DNA of 64,000 bases from Metarhizium brunneum (Eukaryota; Ascomycota; Sordariomycetes; Hypocreales; Clavicipitaceae), in NCBI RefSeq assembly GCF_013426205.1, contig NC_089424.1, forward strand, positions 2,542,001 to 2,606,000, written 5' to 3'. The translations under genes were made by a program, and so were the position numbers. The notes beneath the pieces are model-generated. The model saw only the letters and a program-made list of their open reading frames with translations. It was not told the DNA's origin and ran no database searches. Below, one piece after another: positions 37,755-48,546 of this stretch; the first letter of the stretch is position 1; each line of letters begins with the position of its first letter.

Positions 37755-38134
37755 GTAGATGCTGGGTCGTGTTGTTTTTGTCAATTGTAGCCATTGCGCT
37801 CCACCACCTGGGTAGAACCGTTGTGGAACGAATTGCGAGGCACAAGAAGGAACAATGAATTGCAAGATGGATCAGATCCTAGAACCATATACCCTACTGT
37901 TTCACTTTGCACGATTAGGCCTAGTAGTAAATGCTGTGCTTTTAGTAGTAACCCGTCTACTTGCTGCCAGTGAGCTGATCTAGCGCTTAATTCGTGATTG
38001 CTAATAGTAAACACCCGTATATTCATGACATGCTGTACGTCCCAAGCTCGAAAGGGAAAAAAAAAAGAGCAACGTCGCCAATCAAAGTAGAATCTAGACA
38101 TGACCCCAAAACCGACAGACCGTTCTCGATGCCA
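37755..38134. other. 3' intergenic between convergent genes
   Basis: 380 bp between the thaumatin-like gene and the ankyrin gene. It holds no coding frame and is presumably both 3'UTRs. It contains CTAGTAGTAA-type short repeats near 37920-37950. Confidence 0.55.
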
Positions 38135-38912
38135 TCATTTCCGCCTTTCCCTTCTCCTCCGCTCCCACTCGGCCCTTTCCTCGTCGTCACTACCGCTAAA
38201 CTCGGCATCATCATCATCATCACCACCATCGCCCTGCTGCCCCACAGCCGCCGCATGGTTACTACTCCCCTTGTTGTTGGCGGCGCCGGCGTCGACGGTA
38301 ATGAAGTCGCCCGCGTTCTGGTTCGTATACTCGTGCTGCTGGATGAGCTGGCGCAGCTCGGCGTTGCGGGGGTCGACGAGCTGCAGGGCCGTCAGGCCGC
38401 CCTTGTTCTTGACGCGCGGGTTCGAGCCGGCCTCGAGCATCATCTCGACGAGGGCCTTGCCAAAGGCGCGCTGGGCGGGGGGCTCGGCGTTGAGCCAGCG
38501 GATGGCGGTGTGCAGCGGCGTGTCGCCCTCGAGGCGGTTGATCGGGTCGCATTCGAACGAGGGTTGGTCGAGGAGGAGGTCGATGATTTCGTCTGTTTCC
38601 CCCCGCAAGCGGTGTTAGTCTGCGTTTTGCGGTTTGAGGTTTGAGGGGGCGGAGGGGAGGCGCACAGTTGCCGTGGGATGCGGCCTCGTGGTAGAGGTGG
38701 TTGCCCATTACGGTGGTGGTGTTGTTGAGGAGGGCGGTAATTTCGGCGTCGGGCTTGTCGTGGAGGACTTCGAGGAGGAGGTCGGTGTTGTTGCGGCGGC
38801 AGGCCTCGATGAGGAGTTCTTTGATCGAGGCGCCCTGGCTTTTTTGTTAGACGGTTGGTTCTGGATCGGGGGGGTTGTTGGCTCTTGCCTCGTGTTCTTC
38901 GTCGGCGGCCAT
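38135..38912 (-). CDS. Small ankyrin-repeat protein (Yar1-like) with a GC-AG first intron
   Basis: Exons are 38912-38889 (MAADEEHE), 38834-38666 and 38592-38135; the protein is 216 aa. Intron 1 (38835-38888, 54 nt) has a GC donor, GAG|GCAAGA, with branch TCTAAC and acceptor GCCAG. No GT donor gives an open frame there. Intron 2 (38593-38665, 73 nt) is canonical GT..CAG and rebuilds GNYEIIDLLLDQ. Two to three ankyrin repeats are visible (HLYHEAASHGNYEIIDLLL; GDTPLHTAIRWLNAEP; KGGLTALQLVDPRNAELRQ). The tail is acidic and then basic (DDDDDAEFSGSDDEERAEWE, then RRRRERRK). Size, repeat number and charged tail resemble Yar1, the chaperone of ribosomal protein Rps3; that assignment is tentative. It is divergent from RPC11 with 425 bp between start codons. 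Confidence 0.85.
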
Positions 38913-39337
38913 GGTGGTGGTTGTGCTGGTGGGAGATGGGATTTGGGGGGGTATGGGCGGTTGGTGAGGAGGATGTGCCTTTAAGTGATGATGTGGTTTT
39001 GTCTCACCGTCGATGGTTCAGTGTGGAGGGGCATTTGCGGTGGGGGCGGACATGGAGGCGGTACTCCGTACTCCGTACCTCGCTGGCGGAAACCTGTTGA
39101 CGGGTGGTGACTGACCGTCAGGCGCAAGGTTCTGCCTTGGTTGGCTGACAGCTTTGGAACCCCACTGCCGAATTTGGATTGCGCTGGAATCAACCAACAT
39201 TGACTTTTTTCTTTTCCTTCACCTGCGACAACTTATGCGCACGCAAAGCCTTGGCATCCGGTAGAATAAATCGCTGGCGTCTCTTCAGGCGGCTACTGCT
39301 CTGATTGTATACACGGCCAACGGAGTCCTAGCCCACC
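38913..39337. promoter_or_regulatory. Shared divergent promoter, ankyrin gene / RPC11
   Basis: 425 bp separate the two start codons. It contains a doubled motif, TACTCCGTACTCCGTAC, at about 39062-39078 and GT-rich strings near the ankyrin start. No clear TATA box is seen on either side, in keeping with housekeeping genes. Confidence 0.45.
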
Positions 39338-39745
39338 ATGCTGCTCTGTATGTTTCCCTTCAGGTACCCTGTTTTTTTTGACGGGCCATGATTATTATCC
39401 AAGGATGCTAATCGTTATATAGTCTGCCCGCAATGCGCCAACATCCTCACTGTGTCCCTCACAAACCAGCGCACCAACCGCCTCGAGTGCCGCACCTGTC
39501 CGTTTGAGCACACCATCACCGAGCCCGTCTTCTCGCGCCGCGTGTTTGAGCGCAAGGAAAAGGAGGACGTCTTTGGCGGGCCCGGCGCGTGGGATAATGC
39601 GCAAAAGGGCCGCGCGCAGTGCCCTGCCGAAGGCTGCGACGGCGACGAGGCTGCGTTTTTCCAGGTGCAGATTCGAAGTGCGGATGAACCCATGACCAGC
39701 TTTTTCAAGTGCATGACTTGTGGGAATCGGTGGAGAGAGAATTAA
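39338..39745 (+). CDS. RPC11: RNA polymerase III subunit C11 (Rpc11/Rpc10)
   Basis: Small subunit responsible for the RNA 3'-cleavage activity and for termination and reinitiation by Pol III. Exons are 39338-39347 (ATG CTG CTC T) and 39423-39745; the intron is 75 nt (GTATGT, branch GCTAAT, TATAG). The protein is 110 aa, the family size. The N-terminal zinc ribbon is MLLFCPQCANIL...CRTCPF. The linker has DVFGGPGAWDN. The C-terminal TFIIS-like ribbon has CPAEGC and QIRSADEPMTSFFKC, with the acidic hairpin residues Asp91-Glu92, then CMTCGNRW. The ten-base first exon is fixed by the splice phase: T+TC gives Phe4. Confidence 0.96.
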
Positions 39746-39927
39746 TGGGTATTTGGATGTCTGCGCCGTGTGTATGTAGGGCCTGTGGTTTGGAGAATTG
39801 GGGTTTTGTATTTGGCGTTTTGTGACTTCTAAAGCCTGGGAGCGAATCTTGGTGCATGCTTTTTTCGTTGTGTAGCTGGGTAGGAGATTCTTCATTCTGA
39901 TACTCTTGTCCTGAAATTCTTGTCCCC

Positions 39928-39970
39928 AAGCTCGTGGATGACTTGGTAAAGCTCGTGGATGACTTGGTAG
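39928..39970. repeat. Tandem duplication of 21 bp
   Basis: AAGCTCGTGGATGACTTGGT occurs twice in direct tandem (39928 and 39949), just downstream of the MED31 stop codon, in the 3' region shared by RPC11 and MED31. It is probably a recent slippage or duplication event with no evident function. Confidence 0.85.
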
Positions 39971-39992
39971 ACCGTGACGCGGTTGACTTAAA

Positions 39993-40442
39993 TCACTCCC
40001 GGTGCCATTGCACAGAAGCCTTCATCTCGTCCTCTACCAACTTCTGCACCAGGTCGGGGCTCATAATATCTTGTCGAAACCGCTCTTCCTGGAGGAGCTC
40101 AAGGTGCTTGAGCGTCGGGCCCGGGTACGTCAGGTATTTGAGATATGGCGGCTTCGTCCAGTACTGCAGGTAGGCAAGGTAGGCGACAAAGGCCGGCTGC
40201 GTGAGGAGTTTCTGGGAGGCGAGGTGGTTGAGATAGAAGGGATTTGCGAGGGATTGGACGAACTGTGCGCGCGTTAGGCTTCAAGATTCTAAGTAGGGAC
40301 TTTGCAGACGAAGAGAGGAGAGGGCTGCTTGTACCTCTAGTTCAATCTCGAAGCGCGAGTAGCCGCCGTACATGGGCTCGTCGGTGGGCGGCGCAGGAGG
40401 AGACATGTCCATAGGAACGTCTTGTGAAGCGTCGGCTGCCAT
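39993..40442 (-). CDS. MED31: Mediator complex subunit 31 (Soh1)
   Basis: Component of the Mediator middle module that links activators to RNA polymerase II. Exons are 40442-40335 and 40262-39993; the intron is 40263-40334 (72 nt, GTACAA..GCGCACAG, branch CCTAAC). The protein is 125 aa. The conserved core is nearly complete: [19 protein letters not shown] (split by the intron after ELE), [20 protein letters not shown] and [14 protein letters not shown]. The ATG at 40442 (MAADASQDV) gives the usual short N-terminus; an upstream in-frame ATG at 40565 would add 41 residues that do not look like the family. Confidence 0.97.
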
Positions 40443-40834
40443 TGTTGCGAGACGGGGGACCTGCGAGACGGTTGTGGCTGTGGTTGACGTCAAGGCGATG
40501 GAAGGATGAGTGTTGGGATGTGCGAATTGGATTGGAGAGAGGATGGCACCAGCTTGGCCCCACATGTTCAACTACATCTGACTTAAACCTCTAAAGGTAC
40601 ATTTCTATCCTCCGCGTGTTCTTCAAGACATCACATATAATGAAATATTTGTGCCATACACCCCGAGTATCTTATACGTCTCCCATATTCCATCCCCCCA
40701 ATACACTTTTCGCATCTAAACAAGGCACTGATACTTCACTCCAGGCAGCCAACAACAGGCCCACCACAGCTCACACCTTCATGATATAAAACCAAACCAC
40801 CAACCGAAAGAAGCACCACCAACTCAACCTCACA
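40443..40834. promoter_or_regulatory. Shared divergent promoter, MED31 / phosphoesterase
   Basis: 392 bp between the two start codons. A TATAAA box at 40785-40790 lies about 45-50 bp upstream of the plus-strand ATG, followed by a CA-rich leader. No TATA box is seen on the MED31 side. Confidence 0.5.
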
Positions 40835-41872
40835 ATGTCAAGAATCAAAACCCGCATCCTCATTATATCAGATACCCACGCATCAAGGCCTCATCCACCG
40901 CCAGCCCCCAACGAATTCGAAACGGCCGACCTCGTCCGCGTCACCACCGGCTACAGAGACCCCCTCCCGCCCGCCGACCTCGTCCTGCACTGTGGCGACC
41001 TCACAAAGCGCAGCTCCATTCCCGAGTACGAGACCACGTTCTCCATGCTCCGGTCTCTAAACGCACCTCTGAAGCTGGTCATTGCCGGAAACCACGATAT
41101 CTCACTAGACCCCACGTACGACTCAGACCCAGAGGCCGAGCAAGAATCACGTGTAGTTCAGGACATTGTGCAGGACGCCCAAAGGGACGGCGTCGTTTAT
41201 TTGACAGAGGGCACGTACGAATTCGCCTTGGAAAACGGCGCCCTGATCAGAGTATACGCAAGTCAGTATACGCCCATCTACGGCGGGTGGGCATTCCAGT
41301 ACCCCGGCCACCATGACTTTGCGCTTCCGCCCGGCATAGACGTGGCCATGACCCATGGTCCGCCGTACGGCGTGCTGGACGAGGCGGGCATATCCAAGAG
41401 ATTGGGCCAGCCGCACCACGCGGGGTGTGAGCATCTCTTCAAGGCGGTCGCGGATGCAAGGCCGCGGATTCATTGCTTTGGCCATATACACGAGGGATGG
41501 GGGGCTTATCGGGGTACCTGGCTCGATACAGACGAGCCCGGGTTCTCGGTGCCCCGGCCGACCAAGGAATGTGTCATGGACGAGGCCACGTCGGGTCCGA
41601 TTCAGACATTAGATGGGCTGCGACCAATGTTTGCCGCCGACACACAGGGGACATGTCCAGAGGCAAGACAGAAGTTGGCACACCTAAGCAATCAACGCGG
41701 ATACCATATTGATTTGACGGAACAACAGACACGTGTTGATTCGGGGAAGCAAACCTTGTTTCTCAACGCATCAATCATGGACATCCGATATCGACCATCA
41801 CAATTACCTTGGATAATCGACATAGATCTACCAAATGCCGAGAAAAGACACACTTCCATTCGCCGTACATAA
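40835..41872 (+). CDS. Calcineurin-like metallophosphoesterase
   Basis: Single exon, 345 aa, two-metal phosphoesterase of the MPPED1/239FB-like type. Metal ligands in order: ISDTH (Asp13, His15), LHCGDLT (Asp55), IAGNHDIS (Asn86, His87), MTHGPPYG and CFGHIHEGWG. The substrate of this fungal group is not established; related animal proteins act on cyclic nucleotides in vitro. The C-terminus, after NASIMDIRY, is short. There is no signal peptide or membrane segment, so it is probably cytosolic. It is a clear gene by both domain completeness and its TATA-containing promoter. Confidence 0.93.
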   Translation: MSRIKTRILIISDTHASRPHPPPAPNEFETADLVRVTTGYRDPLPPADLVLHCGDLTKRSSIPEYETTFSMLRSLNAPLKLVIAGNHDISLDPTYDSDPEAEQESRVVQDIVQDAQRDGVVYLTEGTYEFALENGALIRVYASQYTPIYGGWAFQYPGHHDFALPPGIDVAMTHGPPYGVLDEAGISKRLGQPHHAGCEHLFKAVADARPRIHCFGHIHEGWGAYRGTWLDTDEPGFSVPRPTKECVMDEATSGPIQTLDGLRPMFAADTQGTCPEARQKLAHLSNQRGYHIDLTEQQTRVDSGKQTLFLNASIMDIRYRPSQLPWIIDIDLPNAEKRHTSIRRT

Positions 41873-42131
41873 GAAGGCCTTGAGCGCAGCCAATGTTTCA
41901 AATTACATCCAAGTCCAATATTTCTTCACTTGGGTTCATAGATTAGACGTGATATTAATTAGTTGTCCACAAGTATTGGACTACATTCTGAATATAAAAG
42001 ACCCCATGTACCACTTTTCGAATTCCTTCTGCTAATGCGTCCCGTATTATTCATGTATCATTCGAAATAACAGCCGCTAGACTAGTCTCATTGACAAGAC
42101 TTAGACTCTAACATCTCTAAAACGCAAATGC
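41873..42131. other. 3' intergenic between convergent genes
   Basis: 260 bp of AT-rich sequence, presumably the 3'UTRs of the phosphoesterase and CFEM genes. Confidence 0.55.
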
Positions 42132-42833
42132 TTACAGGGCCAAAGCAGCAGCGAGGACGGCAGCGAGAGCGCCGACAACGGGACCAGCAGCGGCAGCACC
42201 AGTAGTGGTAGGGACAGAGCCAGTGCCGGACCTGGTGGCGCTGCCGGAACCCTGGGAGGAGGTGGGAGCCTTGGTGGTGCCAGTAGCTCCGCTGGTGGCG
42301 GAAGCGGTCTGGTTCTTGCTTTGAGTAGGGACACCACCGGTACCAGTGGACACGGTAGGGACGACAGGAGCAGAAGAGCCAGAAGCAGAAGCAGACTGGG
42401 ACTCGGTAGCTGAGCCGGTGGCAGTGGCAGAGGCAGAGGCAGATCCCGAAGCAGAGGCAGATCCCGAAGCAGAGGCAGAGCCAGAAGCCACAGCGTCGCA
42501 CTGCGCCTTGGCTATGGACTGAGCCTTGGCGAGATCACTCAAATCGCACTTGTTCTCGGCAGCACACGAGGAAACGGGGGTGATAAGCTTGGCCTGTGTC
42601 TCGGGCTTGCAGGCGCACGCAGCGATCTCAGCGGCAGAACCAGTGCAGCCAACTGAGGGGAGAGCTTTCTCGATGCAGCCACTCTGTGGAAGTACTTTGT
42701 CAGTCCATTGGTCTATTTCTCGCCAGTTGGGACAGTTATTCGAGGTTCAACATACAACGCAAGGGCCGAGGCCGTCGAGGTTCTGGGCGGCGGCGAAGCC
42801 AGCAAGAGCGAGGGTAACGAAAGTAGCCTTCAT
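42132..42833 (-). CDS. CFEM-domain protein, secreted and GPI-anchored
   Basis: Exons are 42833-42756 (26 codons) and 42683-42132; the intron is 72 nt. The protein is 209 aa. The signal peptide MKATFVTLALAGFAAA is followed by a CFEM domain with its eight cysteines: GPCV, SGC, GC, CAC, SSC, NKC, and a final QC in AKAQC. CFEM proteins bind haem/iron in Candida or act in adhesion and host interaction. The second half is a Ser/Ala/Gly/Thr-rich spacer with repeated SASASG units, likely heavily O-glycosylated. It ends in a hydrophobic GPI signal (VVGALAAVLAAALAL). CFEM needs an Asp for haem binding in some members; AEIAAC lies where TDTAC is often found, so haem binding is uncertain. Confidence 0.94.
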
Positions 42834-45800
42834 CTTGAACGAGGGTGATTTGCGGTAGAGTACGTAGACGACGACGAGTCGGGTATGTACAAGAATTGAC
42901 AGCTGAGGCGTTGCTTGGAGACGATGAAAGCACGAGAGGATGGGGAAGAAGAGGGAGTAGAACTGCGCGACGAAGGGTGGGTTGGCCAAGGGGCCTTTTA
43001 AGCAGAGGTGGCAAGAGCTGTTTGCAGTCAGCGTCGAGCGTCGAGCACTAGGATGAGAACACTGGAGAAAAGATGTAATTTAGGACGGGGCGCAGGTATC
43101 TGACCAGGCGCCTGCACATGCCCAAGCTGTACCCGTGCCGGGAAGCGAGTGGGAAAAGATACGAGATCGGCAGAAAATCCAGAGTATCTGGCTACTTTGA
43201 GCCATAGCCGTGCCTGGGGTCCGGCAAGGTTGCTTTGCTTTGATTTCGCCGTCGGCCAGACAATCACTGCTCCAGGATCGAGAGTCCACACAGCCTCCCC
43301 ATCCGCCTTCTCCATCCTCCCTCTCCAACTTTCCTCCCTCCCTCCAAGCTACGAGGTAGTTGCTCCACTTGAGCGTGTTCCATCACGCTGCCAACTTGCC
43401 AGCCTGCATCCAGATGGAGGCGCAGAGAGCTCCAGAGATACATGGGGGCCCCGGGCTCGGCCACTCACCAGTCGAAATTGGCTGATGGCCCCGAAGCATC
43501 ATCGCCAAAGCAATACTGTCCCAATCCGTGGCCCCAGCCGTGGCGTCTGGCCCCCCTGAGCCTTGCCTCATTAGCCCAAGGGGTACGCGGCTATTCCTGG
43601 CCGACGGGCGCCCAGAAAAAAGTTTCCTGGCTGGTACGGGAGGAAAGCTTGTGCCAAAAAGTAGGGCGAGCCGACGACGATCCGACACGGCCGCTTCCCT
43701 TGAGCCAACTTTAGAAGCAGTCTCCAGTATTTCCTGCACGTACAGCCACAGCTTAAACACCCAGCCAAGGGGAAGAGAAGCTTCTCGCCACGCCTCGCCA
43801 CGCCGCGCAATCCCCTAGTTTCTTTGGTTTCTTCAGGCCGTGTACGGAGTCCGCGGCATGAATCGACCTTGTGAGGACTCATGCGAAACTCTGGCGGGAT
43901 TACGCCGTATACGGCCAATGTACGGAGTAGGAGGCTGGGAACGAAATTCAAGGATGCTGGCAAAAGTGTATCGCAATAAAATAACCAGTGCTAGGAACAC
44001 CCAAGACAGTAATAGAAACCACGGTGTTGTTGGTCGCAGGCCTGCACCATGCACTGATCTCCCCCTTGTCAGACAGTCTCTCCTGGCAGATTGGACTTTG
44101 GACAGTTGCATACCTGGGCTACGCTGCATTCATTACCGCCGTGGCCCGTCCCATTGGCCTATACGGAGTACGTAGTAATACTACATGTGCTCTGTGGTCA
44201 CAGTCACGTTGTATCCTTTGGCGGGCGCCGGGCTTCGAAGCAAGAGGGTGCTTGCGAGATGGTCTGGTTGACCAGGGGCAAAAAGATGGCCTCGTTTCCT
44301 GGCCTTCTCCAACACTTCGATACTACGGAGTACGGAGTACTAGCTACATCAATTAATCCCACACAAAACGTGCACCAATTAAAACCGGAAATAGGCCGTA
44401 CATACCGTGTACACAGAAACACATGGTCCTGCAGCCCAAGACGTTTCTGTGTGAGAGTACTGCGGAGGAGCATGGGAAGTAGCAGATATTGTCCGTGGCC
44501 CAACGTAACGGAAACAGCTCTGAACACGAGAAGCGCCAGCCCACCATGATGCAGGTAGAAACAACTAGCATCGTTGCGCTGCCCACCGATCATCGGCACC
44601 GACGTTCCGCCGTACGGAGTTCTCCATGTACAATCCAATCAGGCCCTGCAAGTTTGGCTGGGTTCATGAACACCTGAGTGCAGCATGGATGGTGGCCGAC
44701 TGTGAGAATGCAAAGGCCATCGCCCAGCCTAAAAGAGAAGGATCCGGTTCAAGCATCAGGCTGCTTCATCTGACGCTGACGGGATGCTGCTCATGCGTAT
44801 CGTCAGCCAGCCCAAGGATCAAGGGAATATCCAAGGTCATGGAAGAAACGGAAATAGCACACGCTGCGCTGTACAACCAGCCCACGCGCATGCGGTGGAT
44901 CTCGGGCTAATCTCACCCAACACAGAAGAAGACGACTTTGCGACGACTTTGTTGCTCCGGACAGCTGCTGCTATTCACATCGGAGTACTACTCCGTACGG
45001 AGCACTGCGTACGGAGTAATTTTTTTCATCATTCTTCTCAGGTCAGCCAAAGGTTGTGCAGGGTCAAGGCGAGGCCTCTGTTGTAGCGCCGGCCCACCTG
45101 TCCACCAACCTGCAACATAACGAGCATTAAGACAGGTCACTGTCATGTCCACATGCATGCATATGCCCATGTCAATGCCCCTGGTCACTCTAATGCTGTG
45201 GCGCCGGCCCAACTGCCAAGTCCCGTCAAGTCATCCCAGTTGCCGTGCAGCTAGCGAAAAAACAAGCCTTTGACTCCCGCTCTGGCTGCAGCATTAGACA
45301 TGGCACCTGGGTCTAAGAAGCTTCCCCGACTCCGCCCTTTGTGTTTAATGTTGCTGAATGAAACAAAGGGGCCCTTGTGGTCTTTCAGGCGACCGAAGGC
45401 CATGCAGCGCGTCCACAGACGGGCGCCAGAAAAGCTCATGACTTCAATGTTGTTACTAGTAGTAATTTATTTATTAAGGTTTGATTGTTTCGCTCTGTAG
45501 TCAAATGAAATTACACGCATGATACAAGTACGTATCGTGCAAGCGTAAAATCTAAAACAGTACGGAGTATTGGGCTGTACCTTTATTTATTCTTTATTTA
45601 ATTTATTTTTTCATGCGTGATGGCCTATTTAACATGGTATGCCTGTGTTGCCGGTCGAGTGCTCGACGGTTCAGCTGATCATCAGCTCCCGTTTCGTTGT
45701 TGGACGATAGCGCTGGCCGCATGCCGGTTAGCCCAACCTGAGCTGTCGTGTCCCCCATATTATGCCGGTACGGAGTATGAAGACGTGTTTCTGATCCGGT

Positions 45801-46450
45801 TACTATTGACTGTGGCCCGCCAACTATCGGTTGTTTTCTTGTCCCTTTTTTGGCGTGGAATTGCGCAGCACATGGTTTCGCGTCAAAAGGGCGAATCACA
45901 CAACTGGCTCGGCACCGCAATACGTCAAGGGCGGAACATCGCATGGTCTTCTGACTGCCGTTCGACCGTGTCGATCCTGCCCACTACTAAAGTACGGAGT
46001 ACCTTGGCTGCAACGTGCGAATGCTCGGTACCGTTGAAACAGTCGCCAACGGCAATTGAACGCCCACCGCCGTGCTTGTAATCGTCTCAAATCCAAAGGG
46101 GCATGCAACGCATTCATTGTCTTGGGATGCCAGCGGAAGACGGTGTCTGCCCTGCTATAAGTCGACTTTTTGCACGCAGCTCCTTGTACATACATATACA
46201 TGCACATGTTGGGCAAAGGATATGTTTTCGAGACGCAGTGTGTCCGACGGCATGTCATTGAATACCCAGGAGTCAGCACATACAATGTATTTCGTGAAAA
46301 TGTGTGTCCAGCCGGCCCTGCGCTATACATGACACCAGACAGTACGCTATTCCCGTTCTCTCCGAACAGGTAAAGTATATTAGTGCACAGCAGTATTAGT
46401 ATTATATACATATCTCTACGACATCTTTCTTCTCTCCCCCATCATGTGCT
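42834..46450. other. Intergenic 3.6 kb rich in TACGGAGTA motifs, no gene seen
   Basis: None of the frames here has a domain. Between 43.85 and 46.0 kb the motif TACGGAGTA or its complement recurs at about 43850, 43920, 44162, 44325-44340, 44613, 44983-45018, 45560, 45770 and 45991. It often sits inside overlapping palindromes. The 300 bp upstream of the CFEM gene should hold its promoter; a TTAAAAGG string on the minus strand near 42993 could serve as the TATA box. Confidence 0.55.
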
Positions 46451-48021
46451 TCATCTATCGTTCCACCTCGTCCTACTCATAATAATGGGCCGGGCAGGAT
46501 CCCAGGGGCCCCGAATCTCATTCTTGTACTTTTGCAGCCCAATCAGCCACCAACTACACCCACCCGTGGCCAGCGCGGCAATCACGACGGACAGGATCAT
46601 GCCGACGATGCCGCTCTTCCACGGCCATCTCCGGCCCTGACCGGCGCCCACAACCATGCCCACGCCCAGACCGGCGCCCAGGACGAGAACCACCGTCTGG
46701 AGAACGTGGTATCTCCAGCTGCGGTGGCGGATGTGCCGTCTAAACACGGGGAACAGCCCAAACACCTCGATGCTGAACAGCGTCAGGCTAAAGACCTGTC
46801 CGGTGGAGGGCAGGCGGCTGGCGAGCACGGTGGACGCCATGAGCGCGGCATTGGTCGACAGCGACGCGGGGAACTTGGCGCCCACGCCGCCCGAGTAGTC
46901 AAAGAAGAAGATGTTGATGGCGAGCAGCCAGAAGGAGATGGCCCAGATGCTGTCGCTGCTGGTCGACTCGGTGAGGGACCTGAGGATCGGGCTGAGGCCC
47001 AAGAGCGTGGACCAGATGAGCAACGCCGACTTGATGGTGCCGAGGCGCTGGTGCGTGCGGTTCTCGTCGAGCGGCACGAGGGGCTCGCCGCCGCCGCTGC
47101 CACGGAGGGCCTCGCTGCTCGTCTTGGGCGTCAGGCGTGACAGCGACGCGGACGTGGGCGCGGCTGCAGATGGCGCAGATGGGACCAGGCGGCCGCCGTG
47201 TAGATTCGCAGTGGAGCTTGCTGGCGACAGCGCTCCCGACGGCACGCTGCCCGACGGCTTCGGCGCCGCTGCTGTCGTCGACTCGACTCGCAATGGGTGC
47301 GGCGGCCTGCGGACGCTGCCTGCGCGGTTGCGCCGCCGCACGCTACCTGCCCGCACGACGGGCGCCGGGGCTGCGCTTCCCTCGGCGGCGGCGGACGCTG
47401 CGGCCGCCGCGTTTGCCTCGTCCTCCTTGTCCTCCTCCTCGGATACCCAGCGCTCCCAGAGGATCCAGCCGACAAAGGTGGCGAAGCTGCTCCAGCTGAC
47501 GACCGACACGGGCGACACGCGCTCGTGGTATATGCCCACGAAGCAGACGATGAAGATGGTCACGGAGCAGACGTGTTGGAGGATGACGGTGGAGTCGGCG
47601 ACGAGCGGCCAAAAGTCGTACGGCTTAAGGCGGGGGTTGCGTTGGAGGTTTTCGAGAAACGTTGCTTGGTCGGTGTAGTTGTCTGGGACTGCCCCTGTGT
47701 CAGTAGATATTGTTTTCCTTGTCTTTGTTTAATGGGTAGGAGAGTAGAGCGTGAGGTATTGCATGTGATGCGCAACGTACAGGATTGCTTCACCCACATG
47801 AGCTTCTTCCAAGCGCGCTTCCGTCGACGACTGCGGCTCCTCTCAGTGTAGCCGCCTAGCCGTCTCATCTCAGAGGTGCCGTCGCCATCGAAATCGCGTG
47901 CCCTTCGCGGCGGCGAGAGGTGTGCGTCTTGCGGGGAGAGATGCGAGCGTCCAAAGACGCTGAAGGTCGCGGCGTGGCTTAGAGCAGGGAACGGCGTCTC
48001 ATCGTCCGTAGGCGAGGGCAT
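46451..48021 (-). CDS. GPI2: GPI2 / PIG-C, subunit of the GPI-GlcNAc transferase
   Basis: Part of the ER complex that transfers GlcNAc to phosphatidylinositol, the first step of GPI anchor synthesis. Exons are 48021-47781 and 47688-46451; the intron is 47689-47780 (92 nt). The protein is 492 aa. Family signatures: WKKLMWVKQSFPDNYTD (across the intron), FLENLQRNPRLKPYDFWPLV, ADSTVILQHVCSVTIF, LGLSPILRSLTESTSSDSIW and NIFFFDYSGGVGAKFPASL. Several hydrophobic helices follow. About 130 residues of Ala/Ser/Pro/Arg-rich low complexity are inserted between the second hydrophobic helix and TIKSALLIW, making the protein longer than yeast Gpi2 (280 aa). The ATG at 48021 (MPSPTDDET) is the first in frame. 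Confidence 0.95.
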
Positions 48022-48546
48022 CGCTGGGTGATGGAGCTCCTTGGTGTTATCGGACACTCAGAGACGGGTGTTTATGAGTTTGGACGCGCGCATTGGGGTT
48101 GTGCCATGGGGATTGGTGTTTGTCTGTGGTGAGGTTTTGCGTCGACGTTGTCAGGGAAGTTGCAGGGTGCTACGTAGGGGGCTAGTGTCGACGGTGGGGG
48201 ATCTGCCTGCCAACATTGAACGGCTGGTCGCAGCGAGCTACCCTGTACTTTAGTTTTCAAGCAGTCATCTGCTTTGATTGTAGATTGGCGTATGAATTCG
48301 TTCAATTTTCTGCAGTGCACAGCGTTATCTTTGTCATACGCAGGTGCGTACATGCTGAATGTCCATCAAGATGGTGTTAGAAGTTGGCCAATGCTCATAA
48401 CGGAGGAAGATTGTCGAAAAATAAAAGAATTAAGAGCATCACAATGCAGGCCCTGCGTAGCAGAAATTAGCAAATATATATGCCAACACGCCACAAAGGT
48501 AGCAAAAATACAACACTCTGCAAGAGTGCTTGGTAGAGACATTTTG
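48022..48546. other. Upstream region of GPI2, no gene seen
   Basis: About 525 bp between the GPI2 start and the tRNA-like pseudogene. GC content falls towards the AT-rich island. No domain or repeat was recognised. Confidence 0.55.

Noticed and set aside
38262..38708. Arg/Pro-rich frames overlapping the ankyrin gene
   Set aside because: Alternative frames of the true gene, explained by its GC-rich third positions.
46532..47851. Long plus-strand frames opposite GPI2
   Set aside because: Shadows of the GC-rich GPI2 coding strand; no independent domain.
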